A DNA stretch of 64,000 bases. Origin: Sycobia sp. Sy_11 (taxonomy: Eukaryota > Arthropoda > Insecta > Hymenoptera > Epichrysomallidae). The DNA lies in NCBI GenBank assembly GCA_018907035.1, contig JACCIC010000040.1, positions 1,767,501 through 1,831,500 of the forward strand, in the 5' to 3' direction. The notes under the pieces are model-generated. The model was given only the letters and a program-made list of their open reading frames with translations. It did no database searches and had not been told where the DNA came from. The translations under genes and the position numbers were made by a program. Shown here in pieces: positions 62,594 to 64,000 of the stretch (the stretch's first letter is position 1; each line of letters starts with the position of its first letter).

Positions 62594-62797
62594 TTAACTA
62601 ACATTTTTATCGGTCATACTGTCTTTATAAAATAATATAATTGTCATTATATAATAGCGGTCAGATTGACCTTGTTTATAATCGCCCACGTAGAATCTGA
62701 ATTAAAAATTGCTACTGAAAATGAAAATAAAAAAGAATAGAATTAAATAAAATAAAAATAAAAATTAAAAGTATGAAGAATCAATATATTAACTTAA
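62594..62797 (-). mobile_element. MITE family copy 3 (inverted, shorter)
   Basis: Read on the minus strand it carries TTCAGATTCTACGTGGGCGA and ATAAACAAGGTC, matching the core of the element at 20277-20614. The low-coordinate end starts TTAACTAACATTTTTATCGG, resembling the right end of copy 1. The high-coordinate boundary (TTAA at 62794-62797, with TATTGATTCTT inside) is tentative. Confidence 0.6.
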
Positions 62798-64000
62798 TAA
62801 AGGATAAACTGGCTGCTTCCACCACTTAAATACACCGTACCTCTTTATCCGACGTTTCGCTTTTGTTCAATTTCACGGACTGCAATATTAATAAAAATAA
62901 CGAATTCGCGGAAGCTTACAAACATATTTTCTCCTGTACCTTCAAACACCGATGTCAACTGGTGTCACCGTGCATCAATGCTCAGACAAGAGGCGCAATG
63001 AATAAAATGTTTGGATAGTTAAAAGGGAAGAACATGTTTAACAATTGCTTTAGTCTTCAGACGTTCTCGAGAATAACCCATAACTGTTATAATTATAATA
63101 ATGACGATATGCCTACTTTTTGAACAGCTGTCCAACTATTCTTTCAAAATGATCGATGAGGATTGGAAGTGCAAGGACAATGAGAACAAGAATTCTTCAC
63201 ATTCGTTACATGAACTACTTGTAGTTTATATAATATTTATTGTATAATCATGATCTGATTCTAACCCGACACTGCCCGTGGCTATTGAATGCCTTGCTTT
63301 TTTTCTCTTTTACTCCCAAAAATTGGAGAATCCTTGTAATCCTTATAAAAATTGTAATAATAAAAAATATGATAATCACATTCAAATAAATACAATCAAG
63401 TAAATTATATACGTACAGAGATAGTATACTTCCTTAAATACAAGTAGTAATTGCATTGGATATATTGTGTCATCAACCCTATGTGTATGTCATACGTCTA
63501 TCTCCCTACCAGTGTTGTATTTACTGAAAAGAGCGTAGATTTTAGAATATTATAGATAGACTTAGCTAGGTCTAGGTTTCGACGTAACTCTGTCAGAGTC
63601 AAATATTTTTGCGTTCGTTAAGCTTGCATTGAGCATTGCGAAGATAACAATTAGCCAGCCCAGCTACCCAAAAAAAATATCGAGTACGGATTTAGAAATG
63701 TTACTATACAGTCAGTTCCATAAGCTACTGGCGTAAACACTGAAGGATATTTGACCGCGTTTCGATATCGGTTCAAATCGAGAAGGACTTTGCTTCTGAA
63801 AAAACATCATATTACCACCAATTCAGCAAGCAAGAACGAATCTACAAGCAAACTGTCCTGGAATATCGCAGAAGTCAAAGAGAATCTAATCATGTTCCTG
63901 TTAACTAAATTAGATCTCATATCATCGGTGAACTTGCAAAAGGAGGTATCGCTCCAACAAAAACATCTAAAAATTCTCTGCATATCGATTTGAGAGATCA

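Larger units (their letters stand above)
57700..64000. other. Long AT-rich stretch
   Basis: High A+T with three TA tracts, one CT tract, copy 2 of the shared block, one MITE copy and a possible DNA-transposon terminus near 63710. A mixed-composition segment lies at 57740-58060. No gene recognised. Confidence 0.55.

Overview
This 64-kb window reads as nuclear DNA of a multicellular eukaryote, most likely an arthropod and plausibly a hymenopteran (ant, bee or wasp). The reasons are compositional: AT-rich DNA alternates with 0.3-1.5 kb patches that are GC-rich and full of CpG, and there are dozens of long perfect (TA)n, (GA/CT)n and (CA/GT)n microsatellites. There are no operons, ribosome-binding sites, rRNA, tRNA or CRISPR arrays. 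The organism call is inference; no gene in the window identifies it.

No gene can be assigned with confidence. The long open frames are mostly translated microsatellites (Ser-Leu, Arg-Glu, Tyr-Ile, Thr-His or Asn repeats) or chance frames in the GC-rich patches. The window looks like a gene desert or the inside of a very large intron. A few places have credible but unproven exon signals: 44593-44784 (+), a 64-codon phase-0 frame between an acceptor and a GTAAGC donor; 17288-17327 (+), a 40-nt microexon-like segment with branch point, acceptor and donor; 57514-57668 (+), an ATG-led frame ending at a near-consensus donor; 57078-57602 (-), the longest open frame in AT-rich sequence; 49717-49883 (+), an acceptor followed by a well-placed ATG; and 45720-46043, the strongest CpG-rich island, which ends at GTAAGT.

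Layout: GC/CpG-rich patches lie at about 0.64-1.2, 2.7-3.1, 4.1-5.6, 7.1-8.1, 8.8-9.6, 13.2-13.5, 15.1-15.5, 16.9-17.5, 21.6-22.6, 23.5-24.1, 25.0-25.5, 26.0-26.9, 28.1-29.0, 29.8-30.6, 32.1-32.8, 34.3-35.4, 36.1-36.7, 38.6-39.8, 40.5-41.2, 42.8-43.4, 44.5-44.8, 45.3-46.2, 49.1-49.9 and 54.9-55.5 kb, often edged by microsatellites. AT-rich sequence fills the gaps; 9.6-13, 17.5-21.3, 46.2-49.1, 50-54.9 and 55.6-64 kb are the longest such stretches.

The best-supported novelty is a small interspersed element: 20277-20614 is bracketed by 79-bp inverted repeats that match without gaps at about 92%, with TTAA at both outer ends. Its core and one terminus recur near 2.14-2.27 kb and, inverted, near 62.6-62.8 kb. 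This fits a non-autonomous DNA transposon (MITE) family. Other structure worth checking: a GC-rich block shared by two (TA)n tract flanks 9.3 kb apart, three perfect odd-length palindromes within 85 bp near 53.8 kb, a three-unit near-palindromic repeat at 37.7 kb, and facing (CT)n/(GA)n pairs able to fold back in RNA.
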